Shown here: piece by piece, positions 7,681 to 16,638 of the stretch
Layout of the letters: each line of letters opens with the position of its first letter
Numbering within the stretch: the first letter of the stretch is position 1
Origin: Asanoa siamensis
Lineage (GTDB): Bacteria > Actinomycetota > Actinomycetes > Mycobacteriales > Micromonosporaceae
Reading direction: 5' to 3'
Assembly (NCBI RefSeq): GCF_016862555.1
Contig: NZ_BONE01000009.1
Coordinates: 62,001 to 126,000 of the forward strand
DNA length: 64,000 nt
Translations under genes and position numbers: made by a program
Notes under the pieces: generated by a model
The model's database searches: none
The model's input: the letters and a program-made list of their open reading frames with translations, nothing else
Told to the model about the DNA's origin: nothing

Positions 7681-9830
7681 CGACCCGCCCCGCACGAGTA
7701 GAGCATCGCGTCGGCGAAGTTCGGGATCGGCAGCATCTGCTCGGGGTCGAACTCGCTGCCGCCGTAAGCAGACGGGGGCACGACCGCGCAGTTCGACTCG
7801 ACCCAGGCCACCCTCTGCTGCTGGATCTCACCACCCATGCCGGCGATCCCGCCCAGCCGCGGACCACCCGGCGCGGCCGAGACCACGAAACGGAGGTCCC
7901 CGTCGGCCACCAGCCGGTCCAGTTGCGCCACCGACGGCGCGTTGTCGGCGCCGAGATAGCCGCCCATCCCGATGACCATGTGGTCGCTCTGGATGATGAA
8001 CGCACCCGCGACCAGCCCGCCGCCCTCGACCGCCAGCTTGATCTCCGCGTCGCCCGAGTTGGCCACGGCGTAGTCGAGCATCTGCCGCATCAACGGATAC
8101 AGCGTCGGACCGCCGATGCCACCACCGCGCGGCGGTCCCGTCGGCAAATTCGAGAAGTCGGGCAGCTCGACACCCGGCGGCAGCAGCAGCCCCGGCGGCG
8201 GCTCCATCCCGGGCGGCGGCTCCATGCCCGGCTCGATGCCGGGCGGCAACGACGGGAACTCCACGTCCGGGCCGAGCTCACCCCGGAGCAGCGCCATGAA
8301 GGCGGTGTTCGGCGGGCCCGCGGACGGGAAACCGCCGTTGGTGCCGTGCTCGATCGCTGTGCCGGCCGACCACACGGCCGGAGTGAACAGCGCGGCGACG
8401 ACACCGACCGCCAGCCCGCCCCGCGCCAGGCCCGGCCGGGCCCGCCCGAGCACCAGACCCACGACGGCGACCGCGCCCAGGCCCACCACGACCCACCGCG
8501 TCCACCCGTGCCAGTGCGCGTCGCGGCCGCTCAACGCCACCGCCCAAACCACGGTCACGGCGACACCCAACGGCAGCAGCAGCCACCCGCGCCCGGCAGA
8601 AGACCGATAACGGTTCCACAGCAAGGCGATGCCGGCGGCCGCCACCACCGCGACGGGCGGGCCCAGGAACGCGGTGTAGTAAGGGTGCCAGATGCCCTGC
8701 ACGAAGCTGAACACCAGGATCGTCACCAGCAGCCAACTCCCCCACGTCAGCCAGCCGTTGTTGTCGAGGCGGTCGCCGGGCACCCGGTCCCAGATCCGGC
8801 GGTAGCCAGCCGCGCCCACCAGCGCGAGCACCAGCAGGCAGAGCGGCAGCAGCCAGGAGATCTGCCCACCGACCTCGTGGATGAACATGCGGCCGATGTC
8901 GGCGTTGCCGCCGGACATGCCGACGATGCCGAGCGCCACGTTGATGCCCGACCCGTTGTAGGTCTGCCCGAAGTCGAAGATCTTGCCGAACCCGTTGTAG
9001 CCGAACACGACGTCCAGCGCGGTGCCGTCGAGGCTCGCGCCCATGTAGGGCTTGCGACCCGGCCACACGTCGTGCAGCACCGGCCACCAGAACGAGGCGA
9101 CCGTGAGCACCCCGCCGGCAGCCAGCAGGTCGGTGATCCGCCGCCGGATCGAGCCGGTGCTGGCGAGCAGGAACGCCAGCGCGAAGCCCGGCACGATGAT
9201 CCAGGCTTCCATCCACTTGGTGACGAACCCGCACCCGATCAGAAAGGCCGAGAACAACAGCCATCGGGTACGACCACCCGCCGATCCACTGTAGATAGAG
9301 CGCGTAAAGGCGTACGTGGCCGCCACCATCAGCAGCACCAGCAGCGCGTCGGTGTTGTTGTCGCGGTTGATGGCCACCGTGATCGGCGTGAGCGCGAAGA
9401 TGAGCGCGGCGAGCAGCGCGACGTTCTCGCCCTTCCACATCCGCACCGTGCGGTGCAGCAGGAAGACGGCCAGCACACCCTCCAGCACCTGCGGCAGGAT
9501 CACCGACCAGGGCGTGAAGCCGAAGATCGCGATCGAGATCGCCTGCGGCCAGAGCGCCATCGGTGGCTTGTCGGTGGAGATGACGCCGTACGGGTCGAAC
9601 GCCCCGAACAGGAAGTGGTTGAAGCTCTGCGTCATCGACTTGGCCGCGGACGCGTAGTAGGAGTTGCCGTAGTCGCTCGCCCCGATGTCCCACGCGTAGA
9701 GCAGACCGGCGAGCGCGCAGATGCCGACGAGCGCGCCGATCTGGGCCGGGCTCGCCCGCCGCCGTGGTGCTGGCGCGGGTTCACCGGTCGGCGTCGGCGC
9801 CAGGGGCGGGCGCTGGGCCACGGACGTCAT
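7677..9830 (-). CDS. GT39-type polytopic glycosyltransferase (YkcB/ArnT-like)
   Basis: A 717-residue integral membrane protein with about 10-12 hydrophobic helices. The first lumenal loop carries the acidic catalytic signature of polyprenyl-phosphate-sugar-dependent transferases (YYASAAKSMTQSFNHFLFGAFDP, then STDKPP). The C-terminal third is a large extracytoplasmic domain. At about residues 530-567 it contains an unusual Pro/Gly/Met/Glu-rich stretch with repeats of the form PPG(I/M)EP before the YkcB-like C-terminal region. ATG at 9830 has GGAG 6 nt upstream and starts just after the stop of the upstream SDR gene. Such enzymes move a sugar from undecaprenyl-phosphate to an acceptor outside the membrane. 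The neighbouring GT2-GtrA, ChbG and nucleotide-sugar genes fit the same pathway. Confidence 0.85.
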   Translation of the reverse strand: MTSVAQRPPLAPTPTGEPAPAPRRRASPAQIGALVGICALAGLLYAWDIGASDYGNSYYASAAKSMTQSFNHFLFGAFDPYGVISTDKPPMALWPQAISIAIFGFTPWSVILPQVLEGVLAVFLLHRTVRMWKGENVALLAALIFALTPITVAINRDNNTDALLVLLMVAATYAFTRSIYSGSAGGRTRWLLFSAFLIGCGFVTKWMEAWIIVPGFALAFLLASTGSIRRRITDLLAAGGVLTVASFWWPVLHDVWPGRKPYMGASLDGTALDVVFGYNGFGKIFDFGQTYNGSGINVALGIVGMSGGNADIGRMFIHEVGGQISWLLPLCLLVLALVGAAGYRRIWDRVPGDRLDNNGWLTWGSWLLVTILVFSFVQGIWHPYYTAFLGPPVAVVAAAGIALLWNRYRSSAGRGWLLLPLGVAVTVVWAVALSGRDAHWHGWTRWVVVGLGAVAVVGLVLGRARPGLARGGLAVGVVAALFTPAVWSAGTAIEHGTNGGFPSAGPPNTAFMALLRGELGPDVEFPSLPPGIEPGMEPPPGMEPPPGLLLPPGVELPDFSNLPTGPPRGGGIGGPTLYPLMRQMLDYAVANSGDAEIKLAVEGGGLVAGAFIIQSDHMVIGMGGYLGADNAPSVAQLDRLVADGDLRFVVSAAPGGPRLGGIAGMGGEIQQQRVAWVESNCAVVPPSAYGGSEFDPEQMLPIPNFADAMLYSCGAGR

Positions 9831-9832
9831 CT

Positions 9833-10771
9833 TCAACTCCATTCGACATTGGGTGAGGCGGAGGGCGTCCAGGCCGGCTCCCGCCAGAGGTCGGCCAGCG
9901 CGGTGCGCAGCGAGAGCCGCGGCTGCCAGCCCAGTGCGGAGCGGGCGGTGCCGACGTCGGCGCACTGCCACGGCACGGCGGCCGTGCGGGCCGAACCGCC
10001 GCCGTCGTGGTGCACCTCGCCGTGGTAGCCCGCCACGGCGACGAGCGTGTCGACCAGTTCCTTCACCGCGGTGGCGCGGCCGCTGCCGACGTTGACCACC
10101 GGCGCGGTCAGCGCGTCGGCCTCGGTCGCGGCGACGACCGCGTACGCGACGTCGCGCACGTCGACGAAGTCCCGGACCGCGTCGGTCGGTCCGACGCGCA
10201 CAGCGCCGATGCCCGCACCCGTGCGCGCCCGCCGGACCTGGGCCACCAGGTCGCCGGCCAGGCTGCCCGCCGGCGCACCGGGACCCACCGGGTTGGTGAC
10301 CCGGAGCACCACCGCGTCGACCCCCAGCGCGCGGGCCGCTGTCACCACCCGGGTTCCGGCGAGCTTCGACAGGCCGTACGCGCCGACCGGTGCCGCCGGA
10401 TCAGTCTCGACGCTGTGCCGGCCCGGCTCCACCCAGCCGTACTCGGCGGCCGAGCCCACGTGCACCAGGCGGACCGGCCGCCCGGCCGCGGCGGCGACCA
10501 GCCCGGCCGGGATGTCGATGTTGGCGGCCGCGAGGGTGGGCAGGTCGGCCCGGGTCGCGCCGGCGCAGTTGACCAGCACAGCCGGGCCGCCCGCGCCGAG
10601 CAGCGCGCCGAGGGCGGCACCGCCGGGATCCGCGAGGTCGAGGCTGTGGTGCCGCGGCGACCAGGACGGCCGGCGCCGGCCGACGGTGGTGACCCGCGCA
10701 CCCCGGTCGGTCAGCGCCTGCCAGACGTGCCGCCCGAGGAAGCCGGTCGCGCCGGCCAGCAGGACGCGCAT
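9833..10771 (-). CDS. NAD(P)-dependent epimerase/reductase (extended SDR)
   Basis: 312 residues. It has an N-terminal Rossmann motif GATGFLG (residues 7-13) and the catalytic Ser...YxxxK arrangement (GSAAEYGW upstream, then YGLSKLAGT). The C-terminal part (DVRDVAYAVV, VVNVGSGRATAVKEL) is typical of NDP-sugar 4,6-dehydratases, epimerases and 4-ketoreductases. The ATG overlaps the stop of the nucleotidyltransferase gene by one base, and GT39 follows after 2 nt. The probable job is the last ketoreduction or epimerisation of a nucleotide sugar. The precise sugar is unknown. Confidence 0.85.
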   Translation of the reverse strand: MRVLLAGATGFLGRHVWQALTDRGARVTTVGRRRPSWSPRHHSLDLADPGGAALGALLGAGGPAVLVNCAGATRADLPTLAAANIDIPAGLVAAAAGRPVRLVHVGSAAEYGWVEPGRHSVETDPAAPVGAYGLSKLAGTRVVTAARALGVDAVVLRVTNPVGPGAPAGSLAGDLVAQVRRARTGAGIGAVRVGPTDAVRDFVDVRDVAYAVVAATEADALTAPVVNVGSGRATAVKELVDTLVAVAGYHGEVHHDGGGSARTAAVPWQCADVGTARSALGWQPRLSLRTALADLWREPAWTPSASPNVEWS

Positions 10772-11493
10772 CAGGCCCCCTTCAGCAGGGTGCCCTTGAC
10801 CGAGTCGAACTCGGCGTTGGCCCGGTCGTAGTCGTCGGGTCGCCCGATGTCGAGCCAGTAGCCGTCGAAGGGATATTCCCCCGGCGGCTCCGACCGGGCC
10901 AACAGATCCAGCACCAGGTCGTCGAAACCGAACGGCATGCCCAGGGTGTACGGCTCGAGCGTGCGCCGGCTCAGGCCGTACACGCCCATGCTGACCCTGT
11001 AGTTGATCGTCGGCTTCTCGACGAAGTGCACCACCCGGCGGTCGACGGTCGAGAGCACTCCGAAGTCGATGACCACTTCCCGGGCGTACGTCGCGACCGT
11101 CAGCGGGGCGTTCTGGGCGCGGTGGTGGCGCAGCACGTCGGCGAAGTCGATGTCGGTGAGCACGTCGCCGTTCATGACGAGGAAGTGCTCGGGCAGCCGG
11201 TCCAACATCGTGCGGACCGGGCCCATCGTGCCGAGCGGGGTGTCCTCGGTGACGTAGTCGACGGACATGTTCCACCGGCTGCCGTCGTTGACGAACGCCC
11301 GGATCAGGTGGCCGAGATAGCCGATCGCCAGGGTGACGCTGGAGAAGCCCTGCTGCGCGAGTTGGGCCAGGACGATCTCGAGGATGGAGAACTGGTCGCC
11401 GATCGGCACGAGCGGCTTGGGCAGCCGGCTGGTGTAGGGCCGCAGCCGCACTCCCTTGCCACCGGCGAGGATCACCGCGTGCAGGCCGCTCAC
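10771..11493 (-). CDS. Sugar-1-phosphate nucleotidyltransferase
   Basis: 240 residues. The N-terminal signature AVILAGGKGVRLRPYT followed by PKPLVPIGD is the nucleotide-binding and catalytic loop of RmlA/ManC-type enzymes, and the metal-binding Asp lies in VMNGDVLTDIDF. At 240 residues it is a minimal catalytic domain without the C-terminal beta-helix or isomerase part seen in longer members. GTG at 11493 overlaps the upstream SDR stop (GTGA). It would make the NDP-sugar that the two flanking SDR enzymes convert. Confidence 0.88.
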   Translation of the reverse strand: MSGLHAVILAGGKGVRLRPYTSRLPKPLVPIGDQFSILEIVLAQLAQQGFSSVTLAIGYLGHLIRAFVNDGSRWNMSVDYVTEDTPLGTMGPVRTMLDRLPEHFLVMNGDVLTDIDFADVLRHHRAQNAPLTVATYAREVVIDFGVLSTVDRRVVHFVEKPTINYRVSMGVYGLSRRTLEPYTLGMPFGFDDLVLDLLARSEPPGEYPFDGYWLDIGRPDDYDRANAEFDSVKGTLLKGA

Positions 11494-12491
11494 CGCTCGT
11501 ACCTCCCGGGCCGGTAGCCGGCGAGGTTGGCCGGGTCGCGGAACCAGGCGATCGTCGCCCGCAGGCCGGCGGCCCGGTCGACGGCCGGCGCCCAGCCGGT
11601 GCGCTCGCGCAGCTTGGTGGCGTCGCTGACGAGGCGCAGCACCTCGGAGTCCTTGGGACGGACCCGGCGCGGGTCGGCGACGACCGTGGCGTCCGCGGCC
11701 ATCAGGCCGACGATCTCCGCGGCCAGGTCGCCGATCGACACCTCCGCACCGGTGCCGGCGTTGAACGCCTCGCCGACCACCGCCGAGGCGGGCGCCGCGC
11801 CGACGGCCAGGAAGGCGGCGACGGTGTCGGCGACGTACAGGAAGTCGCGCGTCGGCTCCAGTGCGCCGAGCCGGATCTCGCGGGCGCCCGCCGCGAGTTG
11901 GCTGACGACCGTCGGGATGACCGCGCGGGCCGACTGGCGGGGGCCGAACGTGTTGAACGGCCGCAGCGTCACCGCCGGCACCTCGAAACTGAGGTGGTAG
12001 GACTCGACGAGCTTGTCGGCGGCGACCTTCGACGCCGCGTACGGCGACTGCGCCTGGATCGGATGGCTCTCGTCGATCGGCACGGCGCGCGCGGTGCCGT
12101 AGGTCTCGCTGGTCGACGTGTGCACCAACCGGGTGACACCGGCCGCGCGCACCGCGTCGAGGACGTTCAGGGTGCCGAGCACGTTCGTATCCACATAGGA
12201 GCGCGGCGACTCGTAGGACCAGGGGATCGCGATCAGCGCGGCCAGATGGTGCACCGTGTCGGCGCCGCGCACCAGCGCCGCGGCCGACGCCGGGTCGCGC
12301 ACGTCGCCGGGCCGCACGTCGACCTCGGCCAGCACGTCGGCGTCGAGCGCGTCCAGCCAGCCCCACGAGCCGAACGAGTTGTAGAGGACCATCGCGCGCA
12401 CGCGTGTGCCCCGGCGCACCAGCGCCTCCACGAGGTGCGAACCGATGAAGCCTTCGGCACCGGTGACCGCCACGAGCTCCGCCATTCCCAT
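11490..12491 (-). CDS. NDP-sugar 4,6-dehydratase/epimerase (extended SDR)
   Basis: 333 residues from ATG 12491; ATG 12485 is an equally possible start. The Rossmann motif TGAEGFIGSHLVE is followed by the catalytic Ser/Thr region VHTSTSETYG and YAASKVAAD (Tyr-x-x-x-Lys). Substrate-side motifs RPFNTFGPRQS and RDFLYVADT follow the pattern of dTDP-glucose 4,6-dehydratases and GDP-mannose/UDP-glucuronate converting enzymes. It is first in the minus-strand sugar operon (SDR, nucleotidyltransferase, SDR, GT39, methyltransferase), in which every junction is overlapping or nearly so. The product sugar could decorate the enediyne or a cell-envelope glycan. Confidence 0.87.
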   Translation of the reverse strand: MGMAELVAVTGAEGFIGSHLVEALVRRGTRVRAMVLYNSFGSWGWLDALDADVLAEVDVRPGDVRDPASAAALVRGADTVHHLAALIAIPWSYESPRSYVDTNVLGTLNVLDAVRAAGVTRLVHTSTSETYGTARAVPIDESHPIQAQSPYAASKVAADKLVESYHLSFEVPAVTLRPFNTFGPRQSARAVIPTVVSQLAAGAREIRLGALEPTRDFLYVADTVAAFLAVGAAPASAVVGEAFNAGTGAEVSIGDLAAEIVGLMAADATVVADPRRVRPKDSEVLRLVSDATKLRERTGWAPAVDRAAGLRATIAWFRDPANLAGYRPGRYER

Positions 12492-12674
12492 ACGGTCACA
12501 CGCGCCGATCCGCGGCGGCTTCTCCGCACGTGCGCTGTCGATCCGCCGCCGCGGCCGGCCGCACGCAGGAAGATGTCGGCCCCGATCCCGCTGCGTAGCG
12601 TGAACAACCGATCGAGCCGCCCCCGACAGGCTCGACATCCGATCCACATAGGACCCCTGCTGGAGGTCATGTCC

Positions 12675-13922
12675 ATGTCAGAAGCTGTGTGCCCGTACCG
12701 TCTCGACGACCAGGGCGCCGACACTCACGGTGAGACGAAGCGTCTCCGCGAGCAGGGCCCGATCGCGCGGGTCGAACTCCAGGACGGCGTGCTGGCGTGG
12801 TCGGTGCACGACTACGCGGCCGCCAAGCAGATCATGGGTGACGAGCGGTTCTCGAAGAACCCGCGGAAGAACTGGCCCGACTACATCAACGGCGAGATCT
12901 CCAACGGCTGGCCGCTGATCACCTGGGTCGCCATGGACACGATGGCGACGCAGGACGGCAAGGACCACTCGCGGCTGCGCAAGCTGCTGCTCAAGGCCTT
13001 CACCGAGCGCCGCGTGGAGGCGATGAAGCCGCACATCTGGAAGACGGTCCACGACCTGTTCGACAACATGGACGCGGCCGCCGAGAAGAGCGACGTCATC
13101 GACCTCAAGGGGCTGTTCCACGCCGAGCTGCCGACGCGGCTCATGTGCGACCTGTTCGGCGTGCCCGTCGAGCGGCGGCAGGAGGTCCTCGCCGGCGGCC
13201 ACAAGAACATCGACACCCGGATCTCGGCCGAGGACGCCGAAGCCAACCTGGACCAGTGGCAGGAGGCCATCTCCGACCTGGTGCAGTACAAGAAGCAGCA
13301 CCCCGGCGACGACCTCACCAGCGGCATGATCGCCGCGAAGGAGGAGGACGGCTCGCGGCTGTCGGACTCCGAGATGATCGGCACCCTGCACCTGCTGCTG
13401 GGCGCCGGCTCCGAGACGCTGGTCAACGCGCTGGCCCACTCGTCGCTGTTCCTGCTCACCAACACCGACCTGCGCAAGAAGGTCATGTCCGGTGAGATCT
13501 CGTGGGAGGACGTCTGGGAGGAGACGCTGCGGGTCGAGTCGCCCGTCGCGCACCTGCCGTTCCGGTACGCGACCGAGGACTTCGAGGTCGCCGGGGTGAA
13601 GATCGCCAAGGGCGACCCGATCCTCATCGACTTCGCCGGCATCGGCCGCGACCCCGCCATCCACGGCGAGACGGCCGACGAGTTCGACCCGCTGCGCGCG
13701 GACAAGACCCACCTGTCCTTCGGCCACGGCGTGCACTACTGCCTGGGCGCGCGGCTGGCCAAGCACGCCTGGATGATCGGCATCCCGGCGCTGTTCGAGC
13801 GCTACCCCGACATGGAGCTCGCCGTCCGCCGCGACGAACTGGTCGGCCAGGGCAGCTTCGTCGTCAACGGGCACGCCCAGCTCCCGGTCCGCCTGAAGGC
13901 GCGGGTCGCGGCGACGGCCTGA
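12675..13922 (+). CDS. Cytochrome P450 (bacterial class I)
   Basis: 415 residues. The heme loop FGHGVHYCLGARLAK contains the thiolate Cys, the I-helix oxygen-activation motif is LLGAGSETLVN, and the K-helix ExxR is EETLRVESP. ATG at 12675 is chosen over ATG 12669 because GGAGG at 12662-12666 is 8 nt away from the former and only 2 nt from the latter. It opens a plus-strand group with an alpha/beta hydrolase and a second P450. Within an enediyne cluster such enzymes hydroxylate or epoxidise the core or the aromatic side arm; which one cannot be read here. Confidence 0.92.
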   Translation: MSEAVCPYRLDDQGADTHGETKRLREQGPIARVELQDGVLAWSVHDYAAAKQIMGDERFSKNPRKNWPDYINGEISNGWPLITWVAMDTMATQDGKDHSRLRKLLLKAFTERRVEAMKPHIWKTVHDLFDNMDAAAEKSDVIDLKGLFHAELPTRLMCDLFGVPVERRQEVLAGGHKNIDTRISAEDAEANLDQWQEAISDLVQYKKQHPGDDLTSGMIAAKEEDGSRLSDSEMIGTLHLLLGAGSETLVNALAHSSLFLLTNTDLRKKVMSGEISWEDVWEETLRVESPVAHLPFRYATEDFEVAGVKIAKGDPILIDFAGIGRDPAIHGETADEFDPLRADKTHLSFGHGVHYCLGARLAKHAWMIGIPALFERYPDMELAVRRDELVGQGSFVVNGHAQLPVRLKARVAATA

Positions 13923-13996
13923 CGCGCGGTTTCCCCCTCTGGGCGCCCTACGGCCACGGCGGTAGGGCGCCCATCCATCGGTAAGGAGAGTCGAAG

Positions 13997-14866
13997 ATGT
14001 CTGATCGCACCGCGGTCGAGGACCACGGCGTCGCCCCCGAGGGTCTGCCCCTCGACGACGACTACACCGGGCCGCGCGACCTGGAGATGCACACCGTCAC
14101 GTCGGCCGACGGCACCACGATCGCGTACGAGATCGTCGGCGCCGGTGAGCCGGTCGTGGTGATCGGCGGCGGCCTCAACGACCGGGCGATGTTCACCCCG
14201 TTCGCGTCGATCCTGTCCGACCGGTTCAAGGTCTACAACTACGACCGCCGCGGCCGGGGCGACAGCGGCACCGGCGACGCCAAGCGGTACACGCTCGAGC
14301 GCGAGGTGGAGGACCTGGCGGCCGTGCTGGACGCCGTCGGCGAGCCGAGCCACGTGTTCGCCAACTGCACCGGGGGCATGATCGCCATCCACGCGGCGGC
14401 GGCCGGCGTCCCGATGATGAAGCTCGGCATGTACGAGCCGCCGTACAACTCGCCCAAGGCGACCCAGGAGCAGATGGACCAGCTCGAGAAGTTCATCGCC
14501 GAGGACCGCAAGGAGGAGGCCGTCACGCTGTTCGCCCGGGACATCGTGCGGTTCATCACGCCGGAGACCCTCGAGCACTTCAAGCTCCACCCGGCGTGGC
14601 AGGCGTTCCAGACGATGGCGCCGTCGACGATCTACGATGCCATCATCAGCGCGCACCACACCAACATCCCGTTCTCGCTGCTGCCGCAGGTGACGGTGCC
14701 GACGCTGATGCTCAGCGGTCGGGACAGCTCCGCGGCGATCCAGGAGGCCTGCGGCATCGTCGCCGAGGGCATTCCGGACTGCACGCTGATCCGGCTCGAG
14801 GGCGAGGGTCACCTCTTCAACCAGAAGACCGGTGCACCGATCTTCGCGGACTTCTTCGCCTCGTGA
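13997..14866 (+). CDS. Alpha/beta-hydrolase with a cysteine at the nucleophile position
   Basis: 289 residues with a typical alpha/beta-hydrolase core: oxyanion region VVVIGGGLND, YDRRGRGDSG, a lid segment, LMLSGRDSS for the acid and the catalytic-His region EGEGHLF. The nucleophile elbow reads FANCTGG, so residue 124 is Cys where relatives normally have Ser. This suggests a Cys-dependent hydrolase, acyltransferase or a non-hydrolytic fold member. It lies between two P450 genes, and its stop overlaps the GTG of the second P450. A role in tailoring or ring closure of the antibiotic is possible but is inference only. Confidence 0.85.
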   Translation: MSDRTAVEDHGVAPEGLPLDDDYTGPRDLEMHTVTSADGTTIAYEIVGAGEPVVVIGGGLNDRAMFTPFASILSDRFKVYNYDRRGRGDSGTGDAKRYTLEREVEDLAAVLDAVGEPSHVFANCTGGMIAIHAAAAGVPMMKLGMYEPPYNSPKATQEQMDQLEKFIAEDRKEEAVTLFARDIVRFITPETLEHFKLHPAWQAFQTMAPSTIYDAIISAHHTNIPFSLLPQVTVPTLMLSGRDSSAAIQEACGIVAEGIPDCTLIRLEGEGHLFNQKTGAPIFADFFAS

Positions 14867-16086
14867 GCGAGCAGCACGGCGGGTGCCCGGCGCGACTCAC
14901 GGGCACCCGCGTCGGTTTGGACATGGCCGAGGACGTACGCAGGTGGCGGGAGGGCGGGGAACGTGGCCGGGTGACGACCGCGTTCGGCCACGAGGCGACC
15001 TACGTGGCCCGGTACGACGACGTCCGTACGCTGCTGGCCGACTCACAGACGTTCCAGATCGGCACGGTCCCGCCGCCCCCGGTGCTCGCCGAGCGCGGCT
15101 ACGACCTCGAGAAGGTGGCCCGCCGCAACGCCGGCAACCTCATCGTGATGGACCCGCCGGAGCACACCCGGCTGCGGCGGATGGTCATCTCGTGGTTCAC
15201 CCCGCGACGCGTGGAGCGGATGCGGCCGCTCGTCGTCGACATCATCGAGCGGGCGCTCGACGCGATGGAGGCGGCGGGTCCGCCGGTCGACCTCCTGCCG
15301 ATGTTCGCGAAGACCGTGCCGGTGATGGCGATCTGCGAGCTGCTCGGCATCCAGGAGTCCGAGCGGGAGCGGTTCCGCAGCCGGGCGGCCCGGGTCGCCG
15401 GCCCGTCGAGCCCGCTGGAGGAGCTGCGCCGGCTCGGCGACGCGCAGTGGATCACCCACGAGCTGATCGCCTACCGGCGGCAGCACCCGAGCGACGACGT
15501 GATCGGGATGCTGTTGCGCGAGCACGGGCCGGGCTCCCCGGCCGACGACCTCACCGACGACGAGATCGTCGGGCTCGGCAACGCGCTGCTGGTCGCCGGG
15601 CACGAGACCACCACGCAGATGCTGGCGCTGGGCACGCTGGCCCTGCTGCGCCACCCGGCCCAGCTCGCGCTGGTGCGCGACGACCCGTCGCTGGTGGCGG
15701 GCGCGGTGGAGGAGCTTCTTCGCTACGTCGGCGTGATGCACGGCGCGTTCGTGCGCCGGGCCGCCCGTGACACCACCCTGGGCGACCTGTCGATCAAGGA
15801 GGGCGAGCTGCTGCTGCCCGCGTTGGCGGCCGCCAGTCGGGACCCGAAGCTCGTCGACGACGGCGACCGGCTCGACGTGACCCGGCCGCCGTCGAGCCAC
15901 GCGGCGTTCGGCCACGGCCCGCACTTCTGCATCGGCGCGCCGTTGGCCCGGCTCGAGCTGCGGGAGGCGTTTCCGCGGTTGCTCCGGCGGTTTCCGACGC
16001 TGCGCCTGGCGGTGCCGGAGTCCGAAGTGGATTATTCCGACGACACGGTGGTCTACGGGCTGCGCAGCCTGCCGGTCACCTGGTGA
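14863..16086 (+). CDS. Cytochrome P450 (bacterial class I)
   Basis: 407 residues from GTG 14863, which overlaps the hydrolase stop (GTGA). The I-helix motif is LLVAGHETTTQ, the K-helix motif is EELLRYVG, and the heme loop is FGHGPHFCIGAPLARLE. It is the third gene of the P450-hydrolase-P450 operon. The conserved AGHETT and FGHGPHFCIG motifs predict normal monooxygenase function. The redox partner genes are not in this window. Confidence 0.92.
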   Translation: MSEQHGGCPARLTGTRVGLDMAEDVRRWREGGERGRVTTAFGHEATYVARYDDVRTLLADSQTFQIGTVPPPPVLAERGYDLEKVARRNAGNLIVMDPPEHTRLRRMVISWFTPRRVERMRPLVVDIIERALDAMEAAGPPVDLLPMFAKTVPVMAICELLGIQESERERFRSRAARVAGPSSPLEELRRLGDAQWITHELIAYRRQHPSDDVIGMLLREHGPGSPADDLTDDEIVGLGNALLVAGHETTTQMLALGTLALLRHPAQLALVRDDPSLVAGAVEELLRYVGVMHGAFVRRAARDTTLGDLSIKEGELLLPALAAASRDPKLVDDGDRLDVTRPPSSHAAFGHGPHFCIGAPLARLELREAFPRLLRRFPTLRLAVPESEVDYSDDTVVYGLRSLPVTW

Positions 16087-16093
16087 ACACAAA

Positions 16094-16125
16094 CGGACCC
16101 CGAGCCCGCGTGGGCTCGGGGTCCG
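16094..16125. terminator. Bidirectional hairpin terminator
   Basis: A 14-bp perfect stem (CGGACCCCGAGCCC with its complement) around the loop GCGT sits between the convergent P450 and VOC genes. Confidence 0.75.
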
Positions 16126-16138
16126 ACGCTGTCAACGG

Positions 16139-16525
16139 TCAGGGGCCCATCAGACCGACGGCGTTGCCGTCGAGGTCCTTGAAGACGCAGATCTTGTTGC
16201 GGCCGGGCACCTCGACCGGGTCGAAGACCCGCGTCGCGCCGAGCTTCTCGGCCTTCTCGATCGCGGCGTCGACGTTGTCGACCGGGAAGTAGACCACGAG
16301 GCCCGTGTAGGGCGCGTCGGGGCCGGCGCTGCCGATGCCGCCGGTGGCCTCGCCGTGCTTGTCGACGATGAGCGAGTAGGAGTCGTCGAGCGTCTGCACC
16401 TTCCACCCCAGCAGCTCGGCGTAGAACGCGCGGGCGCGGTCGGAGTCGGGAGTGGACAGATCGAACCAGCCGGGGACGTTGGAGCCTTCGGGTTCCTTGA
16501 TGTCTACGCTGTCTACATCAGCCAT
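16139..16525 (-). CDS. VOC-fold (glyoxalase/bleomycin-resistance type) protein
   Basis: 128 residues, one vicinal-oxygen-chelate domain with PGWFDLSTPDSDRARAFYAELLGW near the start and VFDPVEVPGRNKICVFKDLDGNAVGL near the end. Such proteins bind small molecules or metals; some sequester bleomycin-type drugs. The first eight residues are encoded by a DNA element that is repeated upstream of the MFS gene 1.75 kb away and is probably a TetR operator. A -10-like hexamer (TAAAGT) ends 6 nt before the ATG, so the message may be leaderless. A role in self-protection together with the exporter is plausible, but the ligand is unknown. Confidence 0.8.
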   Translation of the reverse strand: MADVDSVDIKEPEGSNVPGWFDLSTPDSDRARAFYAELLGWKVQTLDDSYSLIVDKHGEATGGIGSAGPDAPYTGLVVYFPVDNVDAAIEKAEKLGATRVFDPVEVPGRNKICVFKDLDGNAVGLMGP

Positions 16526-16544
16526 GTGGTTACTTTACAACGGC
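16501..16544. promoter_or_regulatory. Probable TetR operator overlapping the VOC start
   Basis: This 44-bp stretch is about 77 percent identical to 18261-18304. Both begin with TGTCTACGCTGTC and end with TACAAC, and contain the half-sites TGTC..AC and GT..ACA as an imperfect inverted repeat. On the minus strand it covers a -10-like hexamer, the ATG and the first codons of the VOC gene. Confidence 0.6.
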
Positions 16545-16585
16545 TTCCCGGCGCCCACCACTCGACGACCCGAACGATGCGGAAA

Positions 16586-16628
16586 GGCCGGACGCCGCTC
16601 CCCGGGGGGAGTGGAGCGGCGTCCGGCC
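16586..16628. terminator. Terminator after the MFS gene
   Basis: A 16-bp perfect stem (GGCCGGACGCCGCTCC with its complement) with an 11-nt loop follows the MFS stop on the minus strand. Confidence 0.7.
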
Positions 16629-16638
16629 AGGGTCGAGG

